From Volvox africanus (Eukaryota > Chlorophyta > Chlorophyceae > Chlamydomonadales > Volvocaceae), in NCBI GenBank assembly GCA_030268105.1, contig BSDZ01000110.1, positions 1 to 64,000 of the forward strand: a stretch of DNA of 64,000 bases, written 5' to 3'. Under the pieces are notes generated by a model. It saw nothing but the letters and a program-made list of their open reading frames with translations. It made no database searches and was not told the DNA's origin. Of the stretch, positions 34,352-48,671 are shown piece by piece (positions within the stretch are counted from its first letter, which is position 1; each line of letters starts with the position of its first letter). The translations under genes were made by a program, and so were the position numbers.

Positions 34352-37215
34352 CTCACATTGTTGCTCTCCAGCTGAATATTTTCCCGTCAGAACAGCAATC
34401 ATCATGGTTCCGGCTGTGAAATGCATAACTGCATATCCAAGCTCAATGCCGTTTTGTTAATGACGCCACCAGCACAACCATCCATCATTGCCGCCACCGG
34501 GAGAGGGAGGGAGGTTGGTTGGGGAGCACCGCCACCACCACTGCCACCGCCTACGCCACAAGCACGACCATCATCGCCGACATTGGGAAGGACGGAGAAA
34601 GGGAGCGCAAGCGGGAGGGAGGTTGGGCGGTAAGTATTTTGAATAGGTTGGGTCATAGACACGACGCGGATGTCTTGATACAATGTTACAATAAAGGACG
34701 TCATGGACTCGCAGGGACCAAATAGGACACCTCTCATAGCATTGAGCAAACCTACGGTTGCAAACCTAGGGAATGTGAGCAACACTCATATATTTAAGAA
34801 TGTCAGAGCAAGTAATACGGCCCATAATTTGTCGTATTGGGATCCCACGAATTCTCTGGTTGATTGGAACGTCCCTCTCCACTTTCCTGTCGACTTGTTG
34901 AGCTGGATAACGCTGTGGCGTTGACAGTGTTGTGGCTCCTGTTGCCCTGGCGGTTGTAGTTGCCATCTTGTCTGTTGCGTCTTATTTGGCCTGGAGGTTG
35001 TGGCATGCGTGGTGCGCGGCATTGTCGCGCAGTATGTCCATAATTTTCGCATAGTTGGCATTGCACTGTCCCGCCATAGCCATAACCTGATCTGTGTTCA
35101 TGTTGGCTTACTCCGTTGCGGCCATCTCTTCCATAACTCCATGCATCGCCTTGATTGATGATTGGCATATTCCTGTATCCTCGATCAAACGTGTTGCCGC
35201 GATGGTTCCATCCGTCGTGGCTGTTGTTGGCAGCGCTCCATGTGCCTCCTCGACTTGTGCCGGCAAATGCGACCGACTTGTGCCGGCAAATGCGACCGAA
35301 TAACCTCCGTAGTCGCGTTCAATTGTGTCATGGTGATTGCGGCTAGTCTCGCTGTGATATTGTCCGGTGCTGCAATTGTCTCTTTGGCTTGTTGCACTGA
35401 AAGCAACGGAATCACCCTCTGCATCGACTCATTTCTCAAAAGCCAATAGTTGAGCGCCCACGGTATCCAAATTGTATTGGCCATTGACTGTCAGCGTGGT
35501 AACAATGACCGAGAATTTCTTCGGGAGTCCCACCAGTAGATTGTAGGTAACTTCCCGTTCGGTAACGGGGTGTCCCACTTCCACCAAGTCCGTATATAGA
35601 TTGCGGACGCGAGCCACATATAAGATAAGGGCTTCATTTTGTGCCATTTTAAGGGCTGACAGTTCAGCAACAAGCTGAGATTTTCTTGCGTCACTGCTTG
35701 CCGCAAAAACAGCCGCGAGCCTCTCCCATGCTCCCTTGGCGTTGGGCGCTGCTCTGATAATTGCCAAGTGATGATCTTGGACATTTTTGACAAGGATATT
35801 TCTGACCTTGTTTGACGCGGCGATGTCCTCGTCGGTCATTGGTTCGTCTCTCAGCCATCTATCCAGGTTGTTCTCTTGTATCATAGATTGGAATCTGAAT
35901 GACCACGTAGCATAATTGCTCAGACCTAATGGGTCTGATAACCTATCCTTTCCCATTGTTGCGCGTTACAGTTCCCGATGTAGGCAGGCGATTATGGTCG
36001 TTGTTGACCAGAGGCGGCGGTCGCTGTGCTCCGTATTTTGTGGACCAGTATTCGCGTCACGAGTGATTCCTCAATTCTCGCACCACGAGCAGTCGCTGAT
36101 TCGGGCAATTGATTTAATTGCATTTCAGTACCTTATTGCGCTTTCTTCTGTTTAAACGAAATTAAAGCGCCCTACATAATAGCACCCTCCAACTGAAATA
36201 TTTAAATTCCCGTCAGAGCAGCATTCATAATGCTTCCGGCTGTGAAAGGCATAACTGCTTGTGCATTTGCTTTTATGCTTAAATCTTTATGAACATTTCG
36301 CCTGTGCCTTTCTTATTATATTGCCTTGCAGTTGCTGAACTTATTCTGGGCGCCATTATGTGTTTTACCGAAGTTTAATCACCCACATTTTTTCTTTGTA
36401 GCTAAATACTTTTATTCCCGTCATCATTTTGGTTCCGGCTGAGAGATGCATAACTGCATGTTGAAATTGCTTAAGCAATTTACCCTTTTGGCTCTTGAAC
36501 GCTTAAAGCTTATTTTTGAACATTTTGCCATTATTTTGTGCTTTTCTTATAGCATGGCATAGCTGTTGCTGAACTGAATGTGGGCGCTTTCTTGACTATA
36601 AACGAGAACTTGAAACACCCCACGCTGGTGCTTCTCATTCAGACAGCAATCATTATGGTTCCGGCTATCAAATGTATAACTGCTGGTGCATTTGCTATCA
36701 CTTAAATCCTGTATGTTTCTGAACAATTTGCCACTATTGAACGTTTTTTACTTATTGCATTGCATTGTAGTACCATATATTCACATTGAGATATATTCTT
36801 ATATCAAAACGAAAGTGAATTAACAAATTGTTGCTCTCCAGCTAAAAGATAAAAATGTATTACTGCTTGTGCATTTCTTCAAGCTTCATTCCTTCATGAA
36901 AAATTTGTTTAAAATTTTATTTCATGAAAGAATAAGGAATGGATTTCTAATTGCATTGCATTGCAGGTGCAAAACTAAATGTGAGCGCTTTTTGTGTTTA
37001 AATGAACTTGAATCACCCCACAAAATTTCACTTCAGCTGAAAATTTATATTCCCGTCAGAACAGCAGCAATCATCATTTGTGTGCGAACAACTGCTTGAA
37101 ATGGTTAACTGCTTGTTTGTTTGCTTTATTGAATTATTTGCATCTTTTTCATGTGCTTTTCTTAGTGCATTGCATTGCAGTCAATGTGTGCGCGTTTTGT
37201 GTTAAAATGAATCAC
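34352..37215. repeat. Composite satellite unit 13
   Basis: 2,864 bp; no difference from unit 3 noticed. Confidence 0.97.
34803..35956 (-). pseudogene. copia-type gag pseudogene, unit 13
   Basis: N-terminal domain 35956-35429, TGA 35429-35431, 23-bp duplication 35252-35297, CCHC knuckle 35019-35060. Confidence 0.88.
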
Positions 37216-40079
37216 CTCACATTGTTGCTCTCCAGCTGAATATTTTCCCGTCAGAACAGCAATCATCATGGTTCCGGCTGTGAAATGCATAACTGCATAT
37301 CCAAGCTCAATGCCGTTTTGTTAATGACGCCACCAGCACAACCATCCATCATTGCCGCCACCGGGAGAGGGAGGGAGGTTGGTTGGGGAGCACCGCCACC
37401 ACCACTGCCACCGCCTACGCCACAAGCACGACCATCATCGCCGACATTGGGAAGGACGGAGAAAGGGAGCGCAAGCGGGAGGGAGGTTGGGCGGTAAGTA
37501 TTTTGAATAGGTTGGGTCATAGACACGACGCGGATGTCTTGATACAATGTTACAATAAAGGACGTCATGGACTCGCAGGGACCAAATAGGACACCTCTCA
37601 TAGCATTGAGCAAACCTACGGTTGCAAACCTAGGGAATGTGAGCAACACTCATATATTTAAGAATGTCAGAGCAAGTAATACGGCCCATAATTTGTCGTA
37701 TTGGGATCCCACGAATTCTCTGGTTGATTGGAACGTCCCTCTCCACTTTCCTGTCGACTTGTTGAGCTGGATAACGCTGTGGCGTTGACAGTGTTGTGGC
37801 TCCTGTTGCCCTGGCGGTTGTAGTTGCCATCTTGTCTGTTGCGTCTTATTTGGCCTGGAGGTTGTGGCATGCGTGGTGCGCGGCATTGTCGCGCAGTATG
37901 TCCATAATTTTCGCATAGTTGGCATTGCACTGTCCCGCCATAGCCATAACCTGATCTGTGTTCATGTTGGCTTACTCCGTTGCGGCCATCTCTTCCATAA
38001 CTCCATGCATCGCCTTGATTGATGATTGGCATATTCCTGTATCCTCGATCAAACGTGTTGCCGCGATGGTTCCATCCGTCGTGGCTGTTGTTGGCAGCGC
38101 TCCATGTGCCTCCTCGACTTGTGCCGGCAAATGCGACCGACTTGTGCCGGCAAATGCGACCGAATAACCTCCGTAGTCGCGTTCAATTGTGTCATGGTGA
38201 TTGCGGCTAGTCTCGCTGTGATATTGTCCGGTGCTGCAATTGTCTCTTTGGCTTGTTGCACTGAAAGCAACGGAATCACCCTCTGCATCGACTCATTTCT
38301 CAAAAGCCAATAGTTGAGCGCCCACGGTATCCAAATTGTATTGGCCATTGACTGTCAGCGTGGTAACAATGACCGAGAATTTCTTCGGGAGTCCCACCAG
38401 TAGATTGTAGGTAACTTCCCGTTCGGTAACGGGGTGTCCCACTTCCACCAAGTCCGTATATAGATTGCGGACGCGAGCCACATATAAGATAAGGGCTTCA
38501 TTTTGTGCCATTTTAAGGGCTGACAGTTCAGCAACAAGCTGAGATTTTCTTGCGTCACTGCTTGCCGCAAAAACAGCCGCGAGCCTCTCCCATGCTCCCT
38601 TGGCGTTGGGCGCTGCTCTGATAATTGCCAAGTGATGATCTTGGACATTTTTGACAAGGATATTTCTGACCTTGTTTGACGCGGCGATGTCCTCGTCGGT
38701 CATTGGTTCGTCTCTCAGCCATCTATCCAGGTTGTTCTCTTGTATCATAGATTGGAATCTGAATGACCACGTAGCATAATTGCTCAGACCTAATGGGTCT
38801 GATAACCTATCCTTTCCCATTGTTGCGCGTTACAGTTCCCGATGTAGGCAGGCGATTATGGTCGTTGTTGACCAGAGGCGGCGGTCGCTGTGCTCCGTAT
38901 TTTGTGGACCAGTATTCGCGTCACGAGTGATTCCTCAATTCTCGCACCACGAGCAGTCGCTGATTCGGGCAATTGATTTAATTGCATTTCAGTACCTTAT
39001 TGCGCTTTCTTCTGTTTAAACGAAATTAAAGCGCCCTACATAATAGCACCCTCCAACTGAAATATTTAAATTCCCGTCAGAGCAGCATTCATAATGCTTC
39101 CGGCTGTGAAAGGCATAACTGCTTGTGCATTTGCTTTTATGCTTAAATCTTTATGAACATTTCGCCTGTGCCTTTCTTATTATATTGCCTTGCAGTTGCT
39201 GAACTTATTCTGGGCGCCATTATGTGTTTTACCGAAGTTTAATCACCCACATTTTTTCTTTGTAGCTAAATACTTTTATTCCCGTCATCATTTTGGTTCC
39301 GGCTGAGAGATGCATAACTGCATGTTGAAATTGCTTAAGCAATTTACCCTTTTGGCTCTTGAACGCTTAAAGCTTATTTTTGAACATTTTGCCATTATTT
39401 TGTGCTTTTCTTATAGCATGGCATAGCTGTTGCTGAACTGAATGTGGGCGCTTTCTTGACTATAAACGAGAACTTGAAACACCCCACGCTGGTGCTTCTC
39501 ATTCAGACAGCAATCATTATGGTTCCGGCTATCAAATGTATAACTGCTGGTGCATTTGCTATCACTTAAATCCTGTATGTTTCTGAACAATTTGCCACTA
39601 TTGAACGTTTTTTACTTATTGCATTGCATTGTAGTACCATATATTCACATTGAGATATATTCTTATATCAAAACGAAAGTGAATTAACAAATTGTTGCTC
39701 TCCAGCTAAAAGATAAAAATGTATTACTGCTTGTGCATTTCTTCAAGCTTCATTCCTTCATGAAAAATTTGTTTAAAATTTTATTTCATGAAAGAATAAG
39801 GAATGGATTTCTAATTGCATTGCATTGCAGGTGCAAAACTAAATGTGAGCGCTTTTTGTGTTTAAATGAACTTGAATCACCCCACAAAATTTCACTTCAG
39901 CTGAAAATTTATATTCCCGTCAGAACAGCAGCAATCATCATTTGTGTGCGAACAACTGCTTGAAATGGTTAACTGCTTGTTTGTTTGCTTTATTGAATTA
40001 TTTGCATCTTTTTCATGTGCTTTTCTTAGTGCATTGCATTGCAGTCAATGTGTGCGCGTTTTGTGTTAAAATGAATCAC
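37216..40079. repeat. Composite satellite unit 14
   Basis: 2,864 bp; no difference from unit 3 noticed. Confidence 0.97.
37667..38820 (-). pseudogene. copia-type gag pseudogene, unit 14
   Basis: N-terminal domain 38820-38293, TGA 38293-38295, 23-bp duplication 38116-38161, CCHC knuckle 37883-37924. Confidence 0.88.
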
Positions 40080-42943
40080 CTCACATTGTTGCTCTCCAGC
40101 TGAATATTTTCCCGTCAGAACAGCAATCATCATGGTTCCGGCTGTGAAATGCATAACTGCATATCCAAGCTCAATGCCGTTTTGTTAATGACGCCACCAG
40201 CACAACCATCCATCATTGCCGCCACCGGGAGAGGGAGGGAGGTTGGTTGGGGAGCACCGCCACCACCACTGCCACCGCCTACGCCACAAGCACGACCATC
40301 ATCGCCGACATTGGGAAGGACGGAGAAAGGGAGCGCAAGCGGGAGGGAGGTTGGGCGGTAAGTATTTTGAATAGGTTGGGTCATAGACACGACGCGGATG
40401 TCTTGATACAATGTTACAATAAAGGACGTCATGGACTCGCAGGGACCAAATAGGACACCTCTCATAGCATTGAGCAAACCTACGGTTGCAAACCTAGGGA
40501 ATGTGAGCAACACTCATATATTTAAGAATGTCAGAGCAAGTAATACGGCCCATAATTTGTCGTATTGGGATCCCACGAATTCTCTGGTTGATTGGAACGT
40601 CCCTCTCCACTTTCCTGTCGACTTGTTGAGCTGGATAACGCTGTGGCGTTGACAGTGTTGTGGCTCCTGTTGCCCTGGCGGTTGTAGTTGCCATCTTGTC
40701 TGTTGCGTCTTATTTGGCCTGGAGGTTGTGGCATGCGTGGTGCGCGGCATTGTCGCGCAGTATGTCCATAATTTTCGCATAGTTGGCATTGCACTGTCCC
40801 GCCATAGCCATAACCTGATCTGTGTTCATGTTGGCTTACTCCGTTGCGGCCATCTCTTCCATAACTCCATGCATCGCCTTGATTGATGATTGGCATATTC
40901 CTGTATCCTCGATCAAACGTGTTGCCGCGATGGTTCCATCCGTCGTGGCTGTTGTTGGCAGCGCTCCATGTGCCTCCTCGACTTGTGCCGGCAAATGCGA
41001 CCGACTTGTGCCGGCAAATGCGACCGAATAACCTCCGTAGTCGCGTTCAATTGTGTCATGGTGATTGCGGCTAGTCTCGCTGTGATATTGTCCGGTGCTG
41101 CAATTGTCTCTTTGGCTTGTTGCACTGAAAGCAACGGAATCACCCTCTGCATCGACTCATTTCTCAAAAGCCAATAGTTGAGCGCCCACGGTATCCAAAT
41201 TGTATTGGCCATTGACTGTCAGCGTGGTAACAATGACCGAGAATTTCTTCGGGAGTCCCACCAGTAGATTGTAGGTAACTTCCCGTTCGGTAACGGGGTG
41301 TCCCACTTCCACCAAGTCCGTATATAGATTGCGGACGCGAGCCACATATAAGATAAGGGCTTCATTTTGTGCCATTTTAAGGGCTGACAGTTCAGCAACA
41401 AGCTGAGATTTTCTTGCGTCACTGCTTGCCGCAAAAACAGCCGCGAGCCTCTCCCATGCTCCCTTGGCGTTGGGCGCTGCTCTGATAATTGCCAAGTGAT
41501 GATCTTGGACATTTTTGACAAGGATATTTCTGACCTTGTTTGACGCGGCGATGTCCTCGTCGGTCATTGGTTCGTCTCTCAGCCATCTATCCAGGTTGTT
41601 CTCTTGTATCATAGATTGGAATCTGAATGACCACGTAGCATAATTGCTCAGACCTAATGGGTCTGATAACCTATCCTTTCCCATTGTTGCGCGTTACAGT
41701 TCCCGATGTAGGCAGGCGATTATGGTCGTTGTTGACCAGAGGCGGCGGTCGCTGTGCTCCGTATTTTGTGGACCAGTATTCGCGTCACGAGTGATTCCTC
41801 AATTCTCGCACCACGAGCAGTCGCTGATTCGGGCAATTGATTTAATTGCATTTCAGTACCTTATTGCGCTTTCTTCTGTTTAAACGAAATTAAAGCGCCC
41901 TACATAATAGCACCCTCCAACTGAAATATTTAAATTCCCGTCAGAGCAGCATTCATAATGCTTCCGGCTGTGAAAGGCATAACTGCTTGTGCATTTGCTT
42001 TTATGCTTAAATCTTTATGAACATTTCGCCTGTGCCTTTCTTATTATATTGCCTTGCAGTTGCTGAACTTATTCTGGGCGCCATTATGTGTTTTACCGAA
42101 GTTTAATCACCCACATTTTTTCTTTGTAGCTAAATACTTTTATTCCCGTCATCATTTTGGTTCCGGCTGAGAGATGCATAACTGCATGTTGAAATTGCTT
42201 AAGCAATTTACCCTTTTGGCTCTTGAACGCTTAAAGCTTATTTTTGAACATTTTGCCATTATTTTGTGCTTTTCTTATAGCATGGCATAGCTGTTGCTGA
42301 ACTGAATGTGGGCGCTTTCTTGACTATAAACGAGAACTTGAAACACCCCACGCTGGTGCTTCTCATTCAGACAGCAATCATTATGGTTCCGGCTATCAAA
42401 TGTATAACTGCTGGTGCATTTGCTATCACTTAAATCCTGTATGTTTCTGAACAATTTGCCACTATTGAACGTTTTTTACTTATTGCATTGCATTGTAGTA
42501 CCATATATTCACATTGAGATATATTCTTATATCAAAACGAAAGTGAATTAACAAATTGTTGCTCTCCAGCTAAAAGATAAAAATGTATTACTGCTTGTGC
42601 ATTTCTTCAAGCTTCATTCCTTCATGAAAAATTTGTTTAAAATTTTATTTCATGAAAGAATAAGGAATGGATTTCTAATTGCATTGCATTGCAGGTGCAA
42701 AACTAAATGTGAGCGCTTTTTGTGTTTAAATGAACTTGAATCACCCCACAAAATTTCACTTCAGCTGAAAATTTATATTCCCGTCAGAACAGCAGCAATC
42801 ATCATTTGTGTGCGAACAACTGCTTGAAATGGTTAACTGCTTGTTTGTTTGCTTTATTGAATTATTTGCATCTTTTTCATGTGCTTTTCTTAGTGCATTG
42901 CATTGCAGTCAATGTGTGCGCGTTTTGTGTTAAAATGAATCAC
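40080..42943. repeat. Composite satellite unit 15
   Basis: 2,864 bp; no difference from unit 3 noticed. Confidence 0.97.
40531..41684 (-). pseudogene. copia-type gag pseudogene, unit 15
   Basis: N-terminal domain 41684-41157, TGA 41157-41159, 23-bp duplication 40980-41025, CCHC knuckle 40747-40788. Confidence 0.88.
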
Positions 42944-45807
42944 CTCACATTGTTGCTCTCCAGCTGAATATTTTCCCGTCAGAACAGCAATCATCATGGT
43001 TCCGGCTGTGAAATGCATAACTGCATATCCAAGCTCAATGCCGTTTTGTTAATGACGCCACCAGCACAACCATCCATCATTGCCGCCACCGGGAGAGGGA
43101 GGGAGGTTGGTTGGGGAGCACCGCCACCACCACTGCCACCGCCTACGCCACAAGCACGACCATCATCGCCGACATTGGGAAGGACGGAGAAAGGGAGCGC
43201 AAGCGGGAGGGAGGTTGGGCGGTAAGTATTTTGAATAGGTTGGGTCATAGACACGACGCGGATGTCTTGATACAATGTTACAATAAAGGACGTCATGGAC
43301 TCGCAGGGACCAAATAGGACACCTCTCATAGCATTGAGCAAACCTACGGTTGCAAACCTAGGGAATGTGAGCAACACTCATATATTTAAGAATGTCAGAG
43401 CAAGTAATACGGCCCATAATTTGTCGTATTGGGATCCCACGAATTCTCTGGTTGATTGGAACGTCCCTCTCCACTTTCCTGTCGACTTGTTGAGCTGGAT
43501 AACGCTGTGGCGTTGACAGTGTTGTGGCTCCTGTTGCCCTGGCGGTTGTAGTTGCCATCTTGTCTGTTGCGTCTTATTTGGCCTGGAGGTTGTGGCATGC
43601 GTGGTGCGCGGCATTGTCGCGCAGTATGTCCATAATTTTCGCATAGTTGGCATTGCACTGTCCCGCCATAGCCATAACCTGATCTGTGTTCATGTTGGCT
43701 TACTCCGTTGCGGCCATCTCTTCCATAACTCCATGCATCGCCTTGATTGATGATTGGCATATTCCTGTATCCTCGATCAAACGTGTTGCCGCGATGGTTC
43801 CATCCGTCGTGGCTGTTGTTGGCAGCGCTCCATGTGCCTCCTCGACTTGTGCCGGCAAATGCGACCGACTTGTGCCGGCAAATGCGACCGAATAACCTCC
43901 GTAGTCGCGTTCAATTGTGTCATGGTGATTGCGGCTAGTCTCGCTGTGATATTGTCCGGTGCTGCAATTGTCTCTTTGGCTTGTTGCACTGAAAGCAACG
44001 GAATCACCCTCTGCATCGACTCATTTCTCAAAAGCCAATAGTTGAGCGCCCACGGTATCCAAATTGTATTGGCCATTGACTGTCAGCGTGGTAACAATGA
44101 CCGAGAATTTCTTCGGGAGTCCCACCAGTAGATTGTAGGTAACTTCCCGTTCGGTAACGGGGTGTCCCACTTCCACCAAGTCCGTATATAGATTGCGGAC
44201 GCGAGCCACATATAAGATAAGGGCTTCATTTTGTGCCATTTTAAGGGCTGACAGTTCAGCAACAAGCTGAGATTTTCTTGCGTCACTGCTTGCCGCAAAA
44301 ACAGCCGCGAGCCTCTCCCATGCTCCCTTGGCGTTGGGCGCTGCTCTGATAATTGCCAAGTGATGATCTTGGACATTTTTGACAAGGATATTTCTGACCT
44401 TGTTTGACGCGGCGATGTCCTCGTCGGTCATTGGTTCGTCTCTCAGCCATCTATCCAGGTTGTTCTCTTGTATCATAGATTGGAATCTGAATGACCACGT
44501 AGCATAATTGCTCAGACCTAATGGGTCTGATAACCTATCCTTTCCCATTGTTGCGCGTTACAGTTCCCGATGTAGGCAGGCGATTATGGTCGTTGTTGAC
44601 CAGAGGCGGCGGTCGCTGTGCTCCGTATTTTGTGGACCAGTATTCGCGTCACGAGTGATTCCTCAATTCTCGCACCACGAGCAGTCGCTGATTCGGGCAA
44701 TTGATTTAATTGCATTTCAGTACCTTATTGCGCTTTCTTCTGTTTAAACGAAATTAAAGCGCCCTACATAATAGCACCCTCCAACTGAAATATTTAAATT
44801 CCCGTCAGAGCAGCATTCATAATGCTTCCGGCTGTGAAAGGCATAACTGCTTGTGCATTTGCTTTTATGCTTAAATCTTTATGAACATTTCGCCTGTGCC
44901 TTTCTTATTATATTGCCTTGCAGTTGCTGAACTTATTCTGGGCGCCATTATGTGTTTTACCGAAGTTTAATCACCCACATTTTTTCTTTGTAGCTAAATA
45001 CTTTTATTCCCGTCATCATTTTGGTTCCGGCTGAGAGATGCATAACTGCATGTTGAAATTGCTTAAGCAATTTACCCTTTTGGCTCTTGAACGCTTAAAG
45101 CTTATTTTTGAACATTTTGCCATTATTTTGTGCTTTTCTTATAGCATGGCATAGCTGTTGCTGAACTGAATGTGGGCGCTTTCTTGACTATAAACGAGAA
45201 CTTGAAACACCCCACGCTGGTGCTTCTCATTCAGACAGCAATCATTATGGTTCCGGCTATCAAATGTATAACTGCTGGTGCATTTGCTATCACTTAAATC
45301 CTGTATGTTTCTGAACAATTTGCCACTATTGAACGTTTTTTACTTATTGCATTGCATTGTAGTACCATATATTCACATTGAGATATATTCTTATATCAAA
45401 ACGAAAGTGAATTAACAAATTGTTGCTCTCCAGCTAAAAGATAAAAATGTATTACTGCTTGTGCATTTCTTCAAGCTTCATTCCTTCATGAAAAATTTGT
45501 TTAAAATTTTATTTCATGAAAGAATAAGGAATGGATTTCTAATTGCATTGCATTGCAGGTGCAAAACTAAATGTGAGCGCTTTTTGTGTTTAAATGAACT
45601 TGAATCACCCCACAAAATTTCACTTCAGCTGAAAATTTATATTCCCGTCAGAACAGCAGCAATCATCATTTGTGTGCGAACAACTGCTTGAAATGGTTAA
45701 CTGCTTGTTTGTTTGCTTTATTGAATTATTTGCATCTTTTTCATGTGCTTTTCTTAGTGCATTGCATTGCAGTCAATGTGTGCGCGTTTTGTGTTAAAAT
45801 GAATCAC
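42944..45807. repeat. Composite satellite unit 16
   Basis: 2,864 bp; no difference from unit 3 noticed. Confidence 0.97.
43395..44548 (-). pseudogene. copia-type gag pseudogene, unit 16
   Basis: N-terminal domain 44548-44021, TGA 44021-44023, 23-bp duplication 43844-43889, CCHC knuckle 43611-43652. Confidence 0.88.
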
Positions 45808-48671
45808 CTCACATTGTTGCTCTCCAGCTGAATATTTTCCCGTCAGAACAGCAATCATCATGGTTCCGGCTGTGAAATGCATAACTGCATATCCAAGCTC
45901 AATGCCGTTTTGTTAATGACGCCACCAGCACAACCATCCATCATTGCCGCCACCGGGAGAGGGAGGGAGGTTGGTTGGGGAGCACCGCCACCACCACTGC
46001 CACCGCCTACGCCACAAGCACGACCATCATCGCCGACATTGGGAAGGACGGAGAAAGGGAGCGCAAGCGGGAGGGAGGTTGGGCGGTAAGTATTTTGAAT
46101 AGGTTGGGTCATAGACACGACGCGGATGTCTTGATACAATGTTACAATAAAGGACGTCATGGACTCGCAGGGACCAAATAGGACACCTCTCATAGCATTG
46201 AGCAAACCTACGGTTGCAAACCTAGGGAATGTGAGCAACACTCATATATTTAAGAATGTCAGAGCAAGTAATACGGCCCATAATTTGTCGTATTGGGATC
46301 CCACGAATTCTCTGGTTGATTGGAACGTCCCTCTCCACTTTCCTGTCGACTTGTTGAGCTGGATAACGCTGTGGCGTTGACAGTGTTGTGGCTCCTGTTG
46401 CCCTGGCGGTTGTAGTTGCCATCTTGTCTGTTGCGTCTTATTTGGCCTGGAGGTTGTGGCATGCGTGGTGCGCGGCATTGTCGCGCAGTATGTCCATAAT
46501 TTTCGCATAGTTGGCATTGCACTGTCCCGCCATAGCCATAACCTGATCTGTGTTCATGTTGGCTTACTCCGTTGCGGCCATCTCTTCCATAACTCCATGC
46601 ATCGCCTTGATTGATGATTGGCATATTCCTGTATCCTCGATCAAACGTGTTGCCGCGATGGTTCCATCCGTCGTGGCTGTTGTTGGCAGCGCTCCATGTG
46701 CCTCCTCGACTTGTGCCGGCAAATGCGACCGACTTGTGCCGGCAAATGCGACCGAATAACCTCCGTAGTCGCGTTCAATTGTGTCATGGTGATTGCGGCT
46801 AGTCTCGCTGTGATATTGTCCGGTGCTGCAATTGTCTCTTTGGCTTGTTGCACTGAAAGCAACGGAATCACCCTCTGCATCGACTCATTTCTCAAAAGCC
46901 AATAGTTGAGCGCCCACGGTATCCAAATTGTATTGGCCATTGACTGTCAGCGTGGTAACAATGACCGAGAATTTCTTCGGGAGTCCCACCAGTAGATTGT
47001 AGGTAACTTCCCGTTCGGTAACGGGGTGTCCCACTTCCACCAAGTCCGTATATAGATTGCGGACGCGAGCCACATATAAGATAAGGGCTTCATTTTGTGC
47101 CATTTTAAGGGCTGACAGTTCAGCAACAAGCTGAGATTTTCTTGCGTCACTGCTTGCCGCAAAAACAGCCGCGAGCCTCTCCCATGCTCCCTTGGCGTTG
47201 GGCGCTGCTCTGATAATTGCCAAGTGATGATCTTGGACATTTTTGACAAGGATATTTCTGACCTTGTTTGACGCGGCGATGTCCTCGTCGGTCATTGGTT
47301 CGTCTCTCAGCCATCTATCCAGGTTGTTCTCTTGTATCATAGATTGGAATCTGAATGACCACGTAGCATAATTGCTCAGACCTAATGGGTCTGATAACCT
47401 ATCCTTTCCCATTGTTGCGCGTTACAGTTCCCGATGTAGGCAGGCGATTATGGTCGTTGTTGACCAGAGGCGGCGGTCGCTGTGCTCCGTATTTTGTGGA
47501 CCAGTATTCGCGTCACGAGTGATTCCTCAATTCTCGCACCACGAGCAGTCGCTGATTCGGGCAATTGATTTAATTGCATTTCAGTACCTTATTGCGCTTT
47601 CTTCTGTTTAAACGAAATTAAAGCGCCCTACATAATAGCACCCTCCAACTGAAATATTTAAATTCCCGTCAGAGCAGCATTCATAATGCTTCCGGCTGTG
47701 AAAGGCATAACTGCTTGTGCATTTGCTTTTATGCTTAAATCTTTATGAACATTTCGCCTGTGCCTTTCTTATTATATTGCCTTGCAGTTGCTGAACTTAT
47801 TCTGGGCGCCATTATGTGTTTTACCGAAGTTTAATCACCCACATTTTTTCTTTGTAGCTAAATACTTTTATTCCCGTCATCATTTTGGTTCCGGCTGAGA
47901 GATGCATAACTGCATGTTGAAATTGCTTAAGCAATTTACCCTTTTGGCTCTTGAACGCTTAAAGCTTATTTTTGAACATTTTGCCATTATTTTGTGCTTT
48001 TCTTATAGCATGGCATAGCTGTTGCTGAACTGAATGTGGGCGCTTTCTTGACTATAAACGAGAACTTGAAACACCCCACGCTGGTGCTTCTCATTCAGAC
48101 AGCAATCATTATGGTTCCGGCTATCAAATGTATAACTGCTGGTGCATTTGCTATCACTTAAATCCTGTATGTTTCTGAACAATTTGCCACTATTGAACGT
48201 TTTTTACTTATTGCATTGCATTGTAGTACCATATATTCACATTGAGATATATTCTTATATCAAAACGAAAGTGAATTAACAAATTGTTGCTCTCCAGCTA
48301 AAAGATAAAAATGTATTACTGCTTGTGCATTTCTTCAAGCTTCATTCCTTCATGAAAAATTTGTTTAAAATTTTATTTCATGAAAGAATAAGGAATGGAT
48401 TTCTAATTGCATTGCATTGCAGGTGCAAAACTAAATGTGAGCGCTTTTTGTGTTTAAATGAACTTGAATCACCCCACAAAATTTCACTTCAGCTGAAAAT
48501 TTATATTCCCGTCAGAACAGCAGCAATCATCATTTGTGTGCGAACAACTGCTTGAAATGGTTAACTGCTTGTTTGTTTGCTTTATTGAATTATTTGCATC
48601 TTTTTCATGTGCTTTTCTTAGTGCATTGCATTGCAGTCAATGTGTGCGCGTTTTGTGTTAAAATGAATCAC
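45808..48671. repeat. Composite satellite unit 17
   Basis: 2,864 bp; no difference from unit 3 noticed. Confidence 0.97.
46259..47412 (-). pseudogene. copia-type gag pseudogene, unit 17
   Basis: N-terminal domain 47412-46885, TGA 46885-46887, 23-bp duplication 46708-46753, CCHC knuckle 46475-46516. Confidence 0.88.
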